Source: a bacterium
Lineage (GTDB): Bacteria > Desulfobacterota > Binatia > HRBIN30 > CADEER01
Assembly: GCA_030430165.1 (NCBI GenBank)
Contig: JAUIGL010000028.1
Span: 1 to 64,000, forward strand
Length of the DNA: 64,000 nucleotides
Reading direction: 5' to 3'
Below are positions 35,403 to 44,500 of this stretch, piece after piece. How positions within the stretch are numbered: position 1 is the first letter of the stretch; every line of letters begins with the position of its first letter. The translations under genes and the position numbers were made by a program. The notes beneath the pieces were generated by a model that worked only from the letters and a program-made list of their open reading frames with translations, was not told the DNA's origin and searched no databases.

Positions 35403-36340
35403 GCCGCCTCCTCCTCGCCGCCTTCCCACAACCGGCGTCCGGTGATGTGGATGAAGGCGTCCTCCAGGGTCGGCTTGCCGAAGGTCACCGATTGTACGTC
35501 GTCGGGAAACGCGTCGACCAACTGTTGCACCAACTCGTGGCCGCGCTCGCGCTCGATGCGCAGGGCGCCATCGACCGGCGCCGCCTCGACCCCGAAGCGA
35601 TCGCGAATGCGATTGCCGAGATCGCTCAGATCGAGCGCCTGGACGACGACGACGTCGCCACCGACGCTCGCCTTGAGAGCCGCCGGAGTGTCGACGCGAA
35701 CCAGCTTGCCGCTGTCCATGATGCCGACACGGTCGCAGCGCTCGGCCTCCTCCATGTAGTGCGTCGTCAGCAGAATCGTCACCCCGTCGCGCTCGCGCAG
35801 ATCGGCGAGGTGGCGGTTGAACTCGCGCCGCGCGCCGGGATCGAGTCCGGTGGAGGGCTCGTCGAGCAGCAGCAGCCGCGGCCGGTGGAGCAGCGCCTTG
35901 GCCAGCTCGACGCGGCGCTGCAGGCCGCCCGACAAAGTCTCGACCGAGTCGCCGGCGCGGTCGGTCAGTCCGACCCGCCCCAGCATCTCGTCGCAGCGGC
36001 TGCTCAGCTCGGCGCCGGAAACGCGGTACAGGCGCCCGTGGTGGCGCAGGTTCTCGAGCACGGTCAGCTTCGGGTCGACGCTCGGCCGCTGGAAGACGAC
36101 GCCAAAGCTGCGTCGCACCGCCTCCGCCTCGCTGGCGGTGTCGGCGCCGAAGATGCGAACCCTGCCGCCGCTCGGCTCGAGCAGGGTCGACAACACGCGG
36201 AACATGGTCGTCTTGCCGCTGCCGTTGGGCCCGAGCAGGGCAAAGATCTCGCCGCTGGCGACGGTCAGCGACAGGTCGTCGACCGCCACCCGGTCCCCGA
36301 ACCGGTGCGTCAAATGCTCTACTTCGACCGCCGCTGCCAC
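35399..36340 (-). CDS. ABC transporter ATP-binding protein
   Basis: A 313-residue ATPase of the DrrA/CcmA-type daunorubicin/drug-exporter family. Walker A LLGPNGSGKTT, Q-loop VFQRPSVDPKLTV, signature LSGGLQRRVELAKAL, Walker B LLLLDEPSTGLDPGA and H-loop TTHYMEEAE are all intact. GTG 36340 is the likely start. With the permease it forms a two-gene exporter. The exported substrate is unknown. Confidence 0.93.
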   Translation of the reverse strand: MAAAVEVEHLTHRFGDRVAVDDLSLTVASGEIFALLGPNGSGKTTMFRVLSTLLEPSGGRVRIFGADTASEAEAVRRSFGVVFQRPSVDPKLTVLENLRHHGRLYRVSGAELSSRCDEMLGRVGLTDRAGDSVETLSGGLQRRVELAKALLHRPRLLLLDEPSTGLDPGARREFNRHLADLRERDGVTILLTTHYMEEAERCDRVGIMDSGKLVRVDTPAALKASVGGDVVVVQALDLSDLGNRIRDRFGVEAAPVDGALRIERERGHELVQQLVDAFPDDVQSVTFGKPTLEDAFIHITGRRLWEGGEEEAA

Positions 36341-36396
36341 GATCGACGCATCCTGCCACGGACGCGAGGCCCCCTCAATGCGGTGCCGGGGCCCGC

Positions 36397-36653
36397 GTAG
36401 TGGGTCAGTTTGGACCTCGGGAACTAAACTGAGCCTCGCTGCGCTCGGTCATCCGGGGGGCCCTCACCCGGCCTCCGGCCGACCTCTCCCACAGGGAGAG
36501 GCATCCGAATTTCCTTCTCCCTGTGGGAGAAGGCAGGATGAGGGTCCCTCGAATGGGGGCGAAGCCCCACCAATGTATCTTCGGAGCGTTCCAACGTCCC
36601 GATCGCGGTCGAAACGCTTCGGGCGCTCTCCGAGTTTCAAACTGACCCACTAC
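36397..36653 (+). mobile_element. MITE-like element with ~22-bp terminal inverted repeats, copy 2
   Basis: The ends GTAGTGGGTCAGTTTGGACC and TTTCAAACTGACCCACTAC are inverted repeats (20 of 22 match). The interior matches the 31819-32078 copy in order and length, including the CTCTCCCACAGGGAGAGG fold-back. It lies in the 365-nt gap between the divergent ABC ATPase and caspase-TlpA genes. No clear target-site duplication was seen. Confidence 0.8.
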
Positions 36654-36705
36654 CCGCGGCCGCGTCGCATGGACTCGGCCCCGAGCCGCAGGTACCCTCC
36701 TTTTC

Positions 36706-39003
36706 ATGCGCCCCCAACGCCTCCCCCTCCTGCTCGTCTGCATCGCCCTCGCCGCGACGGTCGGCTCCTGCTCGCGGCTGAGCTTCGGCAAGGCCGACGA
36801 ACCGCAAACCTACGCGGTCCTGCTCAACGGCGGCGGCCGGCCGCGCATCAACTTCCAGTCACACCTGACCCATGTCAAAGGCTTCGCCGAGCTGCTCGAC
36901 GCCTACGACATCCCCGCCGAAAACGTCGTCATCTTCGCCGCCGACGGCGCCGATCCGGAGGCGGATCTGGCCGTCCGCGAGAGCAACCAGGTCGAGGACT
37001 TCTGGATCCTGACGCGGCGCGCCCAGCAGGTGCTGAGCCCGCAGATCGAGTACGTCGATTCGAGCGTCGAAGGCTTCGAGCTGCACCCCGCGACCAAGGC
37101 GGCGCTCGAGGAGTGGTTCGTCGAGAACGGGCCGCGGTTGCGCCCGGACGACACGCTGTTCTTCTACGTAACCGACCACGGCGAGATCAACAAAGACGAC
37201 CTCACCGACAACACCATCGTCCTCTGGAAAGAAGACCTCAGTGTCAGCGAGTTGCGCGAGCTGCTCGGCCACGTGCCCGAGGGCGTGCGCACGGTCATGC
37301 TGATGTCGCAGTGCTTCTCGGGTTCGTTTGCCGGGCTCGCCGACCCGGCGCGGGAGATCTGCGGCTACTTCGCTTCGACCGCCGACCGCCCCGCCTACGG
37401 CTGCTACCCCGAGAACCGCGGCGTCGACGGAGTCGGCCACGCGCATCACTTTCTGCGCGGCATCGACAAGCTCGGCAGCCTGCCGGCGGCGCAGGACTAC
37501 GTTCTCGTCTTCGACGATTCCCCGGACGTGCCGCACGCCACCAGCGACGTCTACCTGCAGCGGCTGCTCGCCAAGCATGCCGGCGACGACGAGGAGACCG
37601 CGACCATCGACCGCTACCTGGCGCAGGCGTGGGACGAGAAGGCGAGTTGGGAGCCGGAGATCCGCCTGCTCGACCGCATCGGCCGTGCCTACGGAGTGTT
37701 CAGTCCGCGCTCGCTCGCCGAGCTCGAGCGGCAGCTGGAGACGCTTCCCAAGGTCAGCAAACAGCTCAGCACCTACGCCGACCGCTGGACCGCCGCGCTC
37801 GACTCGGTGCGCCAGCAGAATCTGACCGATTTCCTCGAAGCCAATCCGGACTGGAAGGAACGCCTCGAGCCCGAACAGTTGCGCGAGATCGGCGCCGAGG
37901 GACGCAGCCAGCTGGCCACCGAGCTGGTGGCCGAGCTCGGCCCGTTCGCACGCGCCGATCGCCCCCGCTTCGAGCGCATGCTCACCCTGCGCCGCCGCGC
38001 CGAAGACGCCGCGGCGGCGGCCTATCGGATGGAGGTTCGCCTCGGCGTTCTCCTGCGCATGCGCAACCAGCTGTCGACCATCGCCGGGCGCGCCTACCTG
38101 ATCAACGACGGCACCGAGCAGGAGCGCGCCGAGTACGAAGCGCTGCGCTCGTGCGAAGATCTGCAGCTCGCCTACGCGAGCGGCAGCAGCCGCCTGTTCG
38201 AGACCGCGACCGACGCCGCCGACCCGCCGCCCTTCCCCGGCCTCGCCGACGACCGCGCCGTGGTCGACGAGGTCATGCCCGCGTGGATGGGAATTCGCTA
38301 CCGCCCACCGAGCGAGGAAGAGCAGGAAGAAGAGCAGCGCCGCGCCGGCGCGGTCACCGTGGTCACCGTCTACGAGGGCTCCGCCGCCGAAAAGGCTGGC
38401 TTGCGCGTCGGCGACGTCATCGTCGGCACTCCGGACCAGGAATTTCTCGAACCCAACCAGGTGCGCGAGTGGACGATGCAGCGCGAGATCGGCGAACCGG
38501 CCGGTCTGCTGATCCGGCGCGACGGCAAGCCGATGCGACTGACGCTGCTGCCCGACCCGTTCCCGATCGAGATGCCGAAGCTGCCCGGTCCGCCCAAGGT
38601 CGGCAGCGTCGCGCCGCCGGTCGACGTCGAGGACTACCGCGGCAGCGTCGAAGTCCAGCCCGGCAAGGAGACCCTCCTCTTCTTCTGGGCGACCTGGTGC
38701 GCGCCGTGCAAGTTCGCCCTACCCGAGGTGATGCGCGCCGCCGAGGAACGCGGCGTCGAGGTCATCGCCATCACCGACGAGAAGGAGAAGGCGCTCGACG
38801 CGTTCTTTGAGAAGTTCGCCGAGCCGTTCCCGGAAAACATCGCCGTCGATCCCTACCGCCAGTCGTTCCAGGCATACGGCGTCAGCGGCACGCCGACCTT
38901 CGTGCTGATCGACGGCAGCGGCAAGGTCTCGCACTACAAGACGGGGTACAACGCCAAGCTCGGGCTGGAGTTGCCGACGGCAGTGGGCAGCGCAGATCAG
39001 TAG
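36706..39003 (+). CDS. Lipoprotein fusing a caspase/legumain-like peptidase, PDZ and TlpA-thioredoxin domains
   Basis: A 765-residue protein with a signal peptide and lipobox (LAATVGSC, Cys22). Residues about 35-290 are a cysteine-peptidase domain of clan CD: His158 in YVTDHGEI and Cys203 in MSQCFSGSF; the QCFSG form resembles C13/gingipain enzymes. A helical part follows. About residues 550-625 form a PDZ domain (VTVYEGSAAEKAGLRVGDVI). Residues about 640-760 are a TlpA/ResA-like thioredoxin with WCAPC (Cys665/Cys668) and cis-Pro in SGTPTFVLI. I infer a periplasmic protein that joins proteolysis or folding control to disulfide chemistry. This domain order is unusual. Confidence 0.87.
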   Translation: MRPQRLPLLLVCIALAATVGSCSRLSFGKADEPQTYAVLLNGGGRPRINFQSHLTHVKGFAELLDAYDIPAENVVIFAADGADPEADLAVRESNQVEDFWILTRRAQQVLSPQIEYVDSSVEGFELHPATKAALEEWFVENGPRLRPDDTLFFYVTDHGEINKDDLTDNTIVLWKEDLSVSELRELLGHVPEGVRTVMLMSQCFSGSFAGLADPAREICGYFASTADRPAYGCYPENRGVDGVGHAHHFLRGIDKLGSLPAAQDYVLVFDDSPDVPHATSDVYLQRLLAKHAGDDEETATIDRYLAQAWDEKASWEPEIRLLDRIGRAYGVFSPRSLAELERQLETLPKVSKQLSTYADRWTAALDSVRQQNLTDFLEANPDWKERLEPEQLREIGAEGRSQLATELVAELGPFARADRPRFERMLTLRRRAEDAAAAAYRMEVRLGVLLRMRNQLSTIAGRAYLINDGTEQERAEYEALRSCEDLQLAYASGSSRLFETATDAADPPPFPGLADDRAVVDEVMPAWMGIRYRPPSEEEQEEEQRRAGAVTVVTVYEGSAAEKAGLRVGDVIVGTPDQEFLEPNQVREWTMQREIGEPAGLLIRRDGKPMRLTLLPDPFPIEMPKLPGPPKVGSVAPPVDVEDYRGSVEVQPGKETLLFFWATWCAPCKFALPEVMRAAEERGVEVIAITDEKEKALDAFFEKFAEPFPENIAVDPYRQSFQAYGVSGTPTFVLIDGSGKVSHYKTGYNAKLGLELPTAVGSADQ

Positions 39004-39030
39004 GGGATTCGGGTTACAGGGGAACTGATC

Positions 39031-39060
39031 AACGCCAAGGAGCCAAGCTGGAAAGGAGCA
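39031..39060 (+). repeat. Lone, degenerate CGCCAAG-type repeat arm
   Basis: AACGCCAAGGAGCCAAGCTGG with AAAGGAGCAAAGGGG nearby, matching the words of the fold-back CGCCAAG elements at 50-53 kb but with no second arm. Confidence 0.35.
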
Positions 39061-39145
39061 AAGGGGTGGTTGGCGATCATCGCTCCCAGACTTGGGGGCC
39101 CACCCCCTTGGCGTCACTAGTCGCAATCGGCCATACTTTCGCTTC

Positions 39146-40168
39146 ATGCCCACTGCCGACACCTACGGGCGGCCGTTGCGCAATTTGCGTATTTCGGTGA
39201 CCGACCGCTGTAACTTGCGCTGCGCTTACTGCATGCCGGAGGAGAACTACGTCTGGCTGCCGCGCAAGGACATTCTCGACTTCGAGGAGCTGGCTACCCT
39301 GGTCGACTGCTTTACCGATCTCGGGGTCGAGAAGGTTCGGCTGACCGGCGGCGAGCCGCTGCTGCGCCACGACGTCGCCGACTTCATCGCCATGCTCGCC
39401 GCCAAGCCGGCGATCCGCGACCTGGCGCTGACCACCAACGGCATCCTGCTCGATACCCAGGCAGAGGCGCTGCGCAAGGCCGGGCTGCATCGGGTGACGG
39501 TCAGCCTCGACACGCTGCGGCCCGACCGGTTTCGCGCGCTGACCCGGCGCGACTCGCTCGACAAGGTGCTGGGCGGGATCGCCGCGGCCGACGCCGCCGG
39601 CTTCAAACCGATCAAGATCGACACCGTGGTCATGGCCGGCACCAACGACGACGAGATCGTCGACCTCATCGAATACGGCAAACAGTACCAAGCCGAGGTT
39701 CGCTTCATCGAGTACATGGACGTCGGCGGCGCCACCCACTGGTCGCCCGAGCGCGTCGTCACGCGCGCCGACATGCTGGCGCGGCTGAGCTCGCACTACG
39801 GCGCGATCGAAGCAGCCAACGCCGACCCTTCGGCGCCGGCGGAGCGCTTTGCCCTCGCCGACGGCACCGTCTTCGGCATCATCTCGTCGACCACCCAGCC
39901 GTTCTGCTCGGCCTGCGACCGCGCCCGGCTGACGGCGGACGGCATGTGGTACCTGTGCCTCTACGCCCGCATCGGCACCGACCTGCGCGCCGCGTTGCGC
40001 AGCGGCGCCAGCCGCGACGAACTGGTCGAGTTGCTGCGCCGAGTGTGGACCGGCCGCAGCGACCGCGGCGCCGAAGAGCGCCTCGCCCAACGCCAGCGAG
40101 AAGCCCTGCTCTCCCCCGACCAATTACGCGACGACCCGCACCTGGAAATGCACACTCGTGGCGGGTAG
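39146..40168 (+). CDS. moaA: GTP 3',8-cyclase (molybdenum cofactor biosynthesis MoaA)
   Basis: Radical-SAM enzyme that begins molybdopterin synthesis. N-terminal cluster motif CNLRCAYCM (CxxxCxxC), C-terminal second cluster CSACDRARLTADGMWYLCL, and the final GG needed for activity in MoaA are all seen. Other conserved parts: LTGGEPLLR and FIEYMDVGG. It has 340 residues from ATG 39146; a frame open to 39092 overlaps the repeat tail. Confidence 0.96.
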   Translation: MPTADTYGRPLRNLRISVTDRCNLRCAYCMPEENYVWLPRKDILDFEELATLVDCFTDLGVEKVRLTGGEPLLRHDVADFIAMLAAKPAIRDLALTTNGILLDTQAEALRKAGLHRVTVSLDTLRPDRFRALTRRDSLDKVLGGIAAADAAGFKPIKIDTVVMAGTNDDEIVDLIEYGKQYQAEVRFIEYMDVGGATHWSPERVVTRADMLARLSSHYGAIEAANADPSAPAERFALADGTVFGIISSTTQPFCSACDRARLTADGMWYLCLYARIGTDLRAALRSGASRDELVELLRRVWTGRSDRGAEERLAQRQREALLSPDQLRDDPHLEMHTRGG

Positions 40169-40173
40169 TCGAA

Positions 40174-40276
40174 AACTCGCTTCCTCCTACGCTCTGCGAG
40201 CTGCGGAGGACGGAGACGCTCGTAGGCACGGGCATAGGCTTGGGCAAAGGCAGGGGGTTGTGGTCGCTGGCGCGAC
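40174..40276 (+). repeat. Dispersed intergenic repeat, copy 3
   Basis: AAAACTCGCTTCCTCC...GGAGGACGGAG, then GCTCGTAGGCACGGGCATAGG and GGTTGTGGTCGCTGGCGCGAC follow the layout of the copies at 431 and 11456. It starts 6 nt after the moaA stop and lies between two genes on the same strand. Confidence 0.6.
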
Positions 40277-40312
40277 TACCCGTTTTTTGAACTGGGATTT
40301 CGGCGTGCGGTC

Positions 40313-41320
40313 ATGATCCTCGTCGAAACAGTCCCCGCCCCCTCGCTGGTCGGCAATGCGATGGGCGACCCGGTCGAGCGCAGGGTGCCGGTAGTCACCC
40401 CGCCGGGTTACGAGGACTCCGACCGCCGCTATCCCACGGTCTACTTCCTCGCCGGATTCGCCGGCGGCGGCACTCTGACCCTGGGCGAGTCGATCTGGTC
40501 GGAGAACATCCCACAACGCGTCGAGCGCTTGATGAACCGCGGCGAGATCGAGCCGATGGTCTTCGTCATCCCCGATTGCATCACCCGCCTAGGCGGCAGC
40601 CAGTACATCAACTCCGCCGCCACCGGCCGCTACGAAGACCACCTGATCGACGATCTGGTTCCGTACGTCGATCACCGCTTCCGGACCCTCGCCGACCGCG
40701 ACCACCGCGCCGTGATGGGCAAGAGCTCCGGCGGCTACGGCGCGACCGTCGTCGCAATGCGCCACGCCGACGTCTTCGGCCTGGTCGCCGACCACTCCGG
40801 CGACCGCTACTTCGATTTCTGCTACCGCGCCGACATTCCGCACGTCGTTGCCGCGCTCGCCTCCTGGAACAGCTCGCCGGCCGAGTTCCTGCGCGAGTTC
40901 CCGCATCCGCCGAAGCAACGCGGGCGCAATTGGTTCACCATCGTCAACATGCTGGCGATGGCGTCGTGCTACTCGGCAAACGCCGACGCCGAGATCGGCT
41001 TCGACCTGCCCTTCGATCTGCACACGGCGGAGATGCGCGATGACGTCTGGCAGCGCTGGCTCGAGCACGACCCGGTCACTCTCGCCGCGCGTCATGTCGA
41101 GGCGCTGCAGTCCCTGCGCACCTACTTCATCGACTGCGGCCGCTGGGACGAGCACCACCTGCAGCTCGGCAACCGCATCTACTGCCGCGAGCTCGACCGC
41201 CTCGGCGTGCCGTATCACTACGAAGAGTTCGACGGCGGCCATCGCAACACCGCGCACCGATACGAGATCTCCTTGAAAATCTTCTCGGAGGCCTGGAGCG
41301 GTGGTGCCGGCAAGCCTTAG
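40313..41320 (+). CDS. Putative esterase (alpha/beta hydrolase, esterase D / enterochelin-esterase-like)
   Basis: A 335-residue alpha/beta hydrolase of the putative-esterase family. The nucleophile is Ser in MGKSSGGYG, the acid may be the Asp in FIDCGRWD, and the catalytic His is in FDGGHRN. FVIPDCITRLGGSQY is a family-typical oxyanion strand. No signal peptide is visible, so it is probably cytoplasmic. A nested-type repeat follows the stop. Confidence 0.87.
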   Translation: MILVETVPAPSLVGNAMGDPVERRVPVVTPPGYEDSDRRYPTVYFLAGFAGGGTLTLGESIWSENIPQRVERLMNRGEIEPMVFVIPDCITRLGGSQYINSAATGRYEDHLIDDLVPYVDHRFRTLADRDHRAVMGKSSGGYGATVVAMRHADVFGLVADHSGDRYFDFCYRADIPHVVAALASWNSSPAEFLREFPHPPKQRGRNWFTIVNMLAMASCYSANADAEIGFDLPFDLHTAEMRDDVWQRWLEHDPVTLAARHVEALQSLRTYFIDCGRWDEHHLQLGNRIYCRELDRLGVPYHYEEFDGGHRNTAHRYEISLKIFSEAWSGGAGKP

Positions 41321-41379
41321 ACACGGGTGAACACGGGTCAACACGGATGGACACGGCGCGATCCGTGTTTACCCGTGGA
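41320..41379 (+). repeat. Inner-arm-only CACGGATGAACA repeat
   Basis: A tandem of ACACGGGTGAACACGGGTCA and ACACGGATGGACACGG followed by the inverted ATCCGTGTTTACCCGTGG. It is the inner pair of the nested repeats without the GCAGAT outer arms, and it begins at the esterase stop codon. Confidence 0.65.
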
Positions 41380-41508
41380 ATAGTCCCGCGCGGACTCCAC
41401 GCGCGCCGCGCCGGCTTTCCTTGCAACACCGCCGGCAGGGCCCTAAGAATCGGGGTTCGACCTTAGGGGGGAGGCCGCGGGCTCGCGGTCCCGAAGAAGG
41501 AGTCCGAT

Positions 41509-44500
41509 ATGAAGCGCCCGACCTGGCGTAGCTGCATTCTCTCGACCGTCCTCTGCGCCGCCGTGGTGGCCTGCTCCGACGACGACAACGGCGGCGGCCC
41601 GGATCCGATCGACAGCTTGCCGATCGACGCGACCATCACTCTGCCCGGCCTGACCGCGCCGGTCGACGTCGTCACCGACGACCGCGGCATCACCCACATC
41701 TACGGACCGGAGCAACGCAGCGTCTCCTTCGTTCAGGGATACGAAACCGCCCGCTCCCGCTTCTGGGAGATGGACGCCTTCCGCCGCGTCGCCACCGGAC
41801 GTCTCAGCGAGATCTTCGGCGGCGTCACGCTCGGCTCCGACGTTCAGATGCGGACCTTCTTCACCACCCGCGACGGGCGCCGGCTCGAGGACGCGTTGTG
41901 GGAGCGAACCCAGCAGGACGCGCCCGACGTCGCCGCGCTGATCGAAGACTACACAGCCGGCGTCAACGCGTGGCTCGCCGACGTTCGCGCCGGACGCAAC
42001 GGCGCCACCATGCCGGCGGAGTACACCTTCGCCATCATCGCCAACTTCACCCCCGACGATCTCGCCGACTGGCGGCCGCAGGACACCCTGGCGATCGGCC
42101 GCCTGCAGGCGTCGAACCTGTCGGACAGCTCGGGCGGCGACATCAGCCTCGCCGAGCGCATGCAGGCCCTACCCGACGCTCTCTTCCGCGACGTCTACCG
42201 CAGCGCGCCGGCGACCAACGCGACCATCCTGCCGGTCGGCGCGCAGACCGCCGCCGCCCGCAAGCCGATCCTCTCCGAGCTGCCGCCGCTGGCGGTGCTC
42301 GCCAGCGTGCGCAAGGCGATGCAGAAAGTGGACGCCGCCAACCCGGTGACCAACGGCAGCGAGTTCGTCGGCAGCAACAACTGGATCGTCGCCCCGGAGA
42401 TGACCGAGAACGGCCACGCGATCATGGCCAACGACCCCCACCTCGCCCACTTCAACCCGCCGATCTGGCACATGGTGCACCTCGAGACCGACGACGGCCT
42501 CGCCGTCAACGGCGTCAACTTCCCCGGACTCGCCGGAGTCATCCTCGGCCACAACAAGCTCGGCGCCTGGGGCGCGACGACGTCCAACATCGACGTCACC
42601 GACGTCTACGTCGAGACCGTCACCACTCCCGAAGACTATCCCGACTCGCCGCGCACCGTTCTCTTCAACGGAGAGCAAGTCGAGGTGCAGCGGATTGTCG
42701 AACGCATCCGTCTGCGCAATCCGCAGGGAGAGCTCGACGTCATGCCCCTGGTCATCGAGGTCGTTCCGCACCACGGCCCGATGCTGGCCGACCCCAATCT
42801 CAACGACGAGGTCGAAGGTCTCGCCGCAACCAACATGACCGTGCGCTGGACCGGCCACGAGATCACCCTCGACGCGGTCTTCCTCAACAGCATCCTGACG
42901 GCGACCAATGTCGAGGAGTTCAAGGAGGCGCTGCGCTTCTTCGCCACCGGCGGACAGAACTGGATCTGGGCCGATGTCCACGGCGACATCGCCTACTTCC
43001 CCTACATCCTGATCCCGCAGCGCCCCGAAGGCGCGATCCCCTACCTGCCGATGCCGGGAACCGGCGAGGCCGAGTGGCTCACCGACGCCGAGGGCAACAC
43101 GCTGTGGCTACCCGAGGACAAGCTGCCGCAGTCGGTCAACCCCGCCGAGGGCTACCTGGCGTCGTCGAACAACGACCACAACGGCAACACCCTCGACAAC
43201 GATCCGCTCAACGACGACGTCTACCTGACCTACACGAACGCCATCGGCTTCCGCCAGGAACGCATCCTCGACCTGCTGTCGAACGACGGCGGAGTGCGCC
43301 CGGCCGGCGCCAAGATGACGCTCGAGGACATGTCGCGCTACCAGTTCGACAACGTCAGCCTCGAGGCATCGCGGCTGCTGCCGTTCCTCTTCGCCGCCGC
43401 AGACAATCGCTCCGACCTGCTCACCCAGGAGATGCAGAGCGCGCTGGCGCGGCTGCGCGAATGGGGCGAGAACAAGGACGACTCGCCCGCCTGGGACATG
43501 CTGTCCGGGGTCGACGCCGCCGACTTCCGCGACGACCTCGAGCCGCGCTCGACTCCGGTGTCGCAAGAAGAGGTGGCGGACTCGATCGCCACCTCGATCT
43601 TCGTCGGCTGGTCGACCCGACTGGCGCCGGCGGTGTTCCGCGACGACTTCGAAGGCACCGGCATCGGCAGCCCGGGCGGCAGCGACGCCTCGAAGGCTCT
43701 GCTGCACATCCTCGAGGACATCGACCGCACCGACCCGGGGTTCGTGGTTCACACCAAGGGCGACAACGGCGAGAGCACCCTGTGGGACGACAAGCGCACG
43801 CCGGAAGTCGAGACGCGCGACGAGATCCTGCTGGCCGCGCTGCACGACACCATCGCCTTCCTCGGCGAGACCTTCGAATCGGCCGACATGGACACCTGGC
43901 AGTGGGGCAAGATCCACGGCATGCGCTTCCAGCACTTCTTCGGCCAGGCCGGCGTGCCGAGCTACGACCTCGGCAACTTCGCCGCTCCGGGCGGTCGCTT
44001 CACCGTCAACCCGGCCTCGTACAGCTTGAACTCGAGCTCCTACACCTTCACCGGCGGACCATCGATGCGCTTCGCCGTCGAGCTCGACCCGAGGGGGGTC
44101 AAGGTCGTCAACTCGCTGCCCGGCGGCAACTTCGGCAACCCGGGTGAGCTGACCACCGAGGTCTACAACCGCATCAACCCGGACCTCCACTACGGCGACC
44201 TCACCTCGAAGTACGTCAACGGCGAGACCTTCACCATGCCCTTCTCGCGCGCCGAGGTCGCCGAAGCGTCGGAGCGCAAAGTCCGCTACGAGCCGGCGCC
44301 GGTCGACCAGAGCGCGGTCGCCGCCTACCAGCAGGCGGGCCCGTACGCGGTCGGGGTTCGCACCCTCACTCTCGACGTCGACCCGCCGCGCGAGGTCGAG
44401 GTCTGGTACCCCGCCGTCGCCGGCAGCGAGCAGGGGGTCGAGCGCGACACCTACGAGAGTCTCGAGTCGCTGCCCGAAGACCTGGTCGATCCGATCCGCA

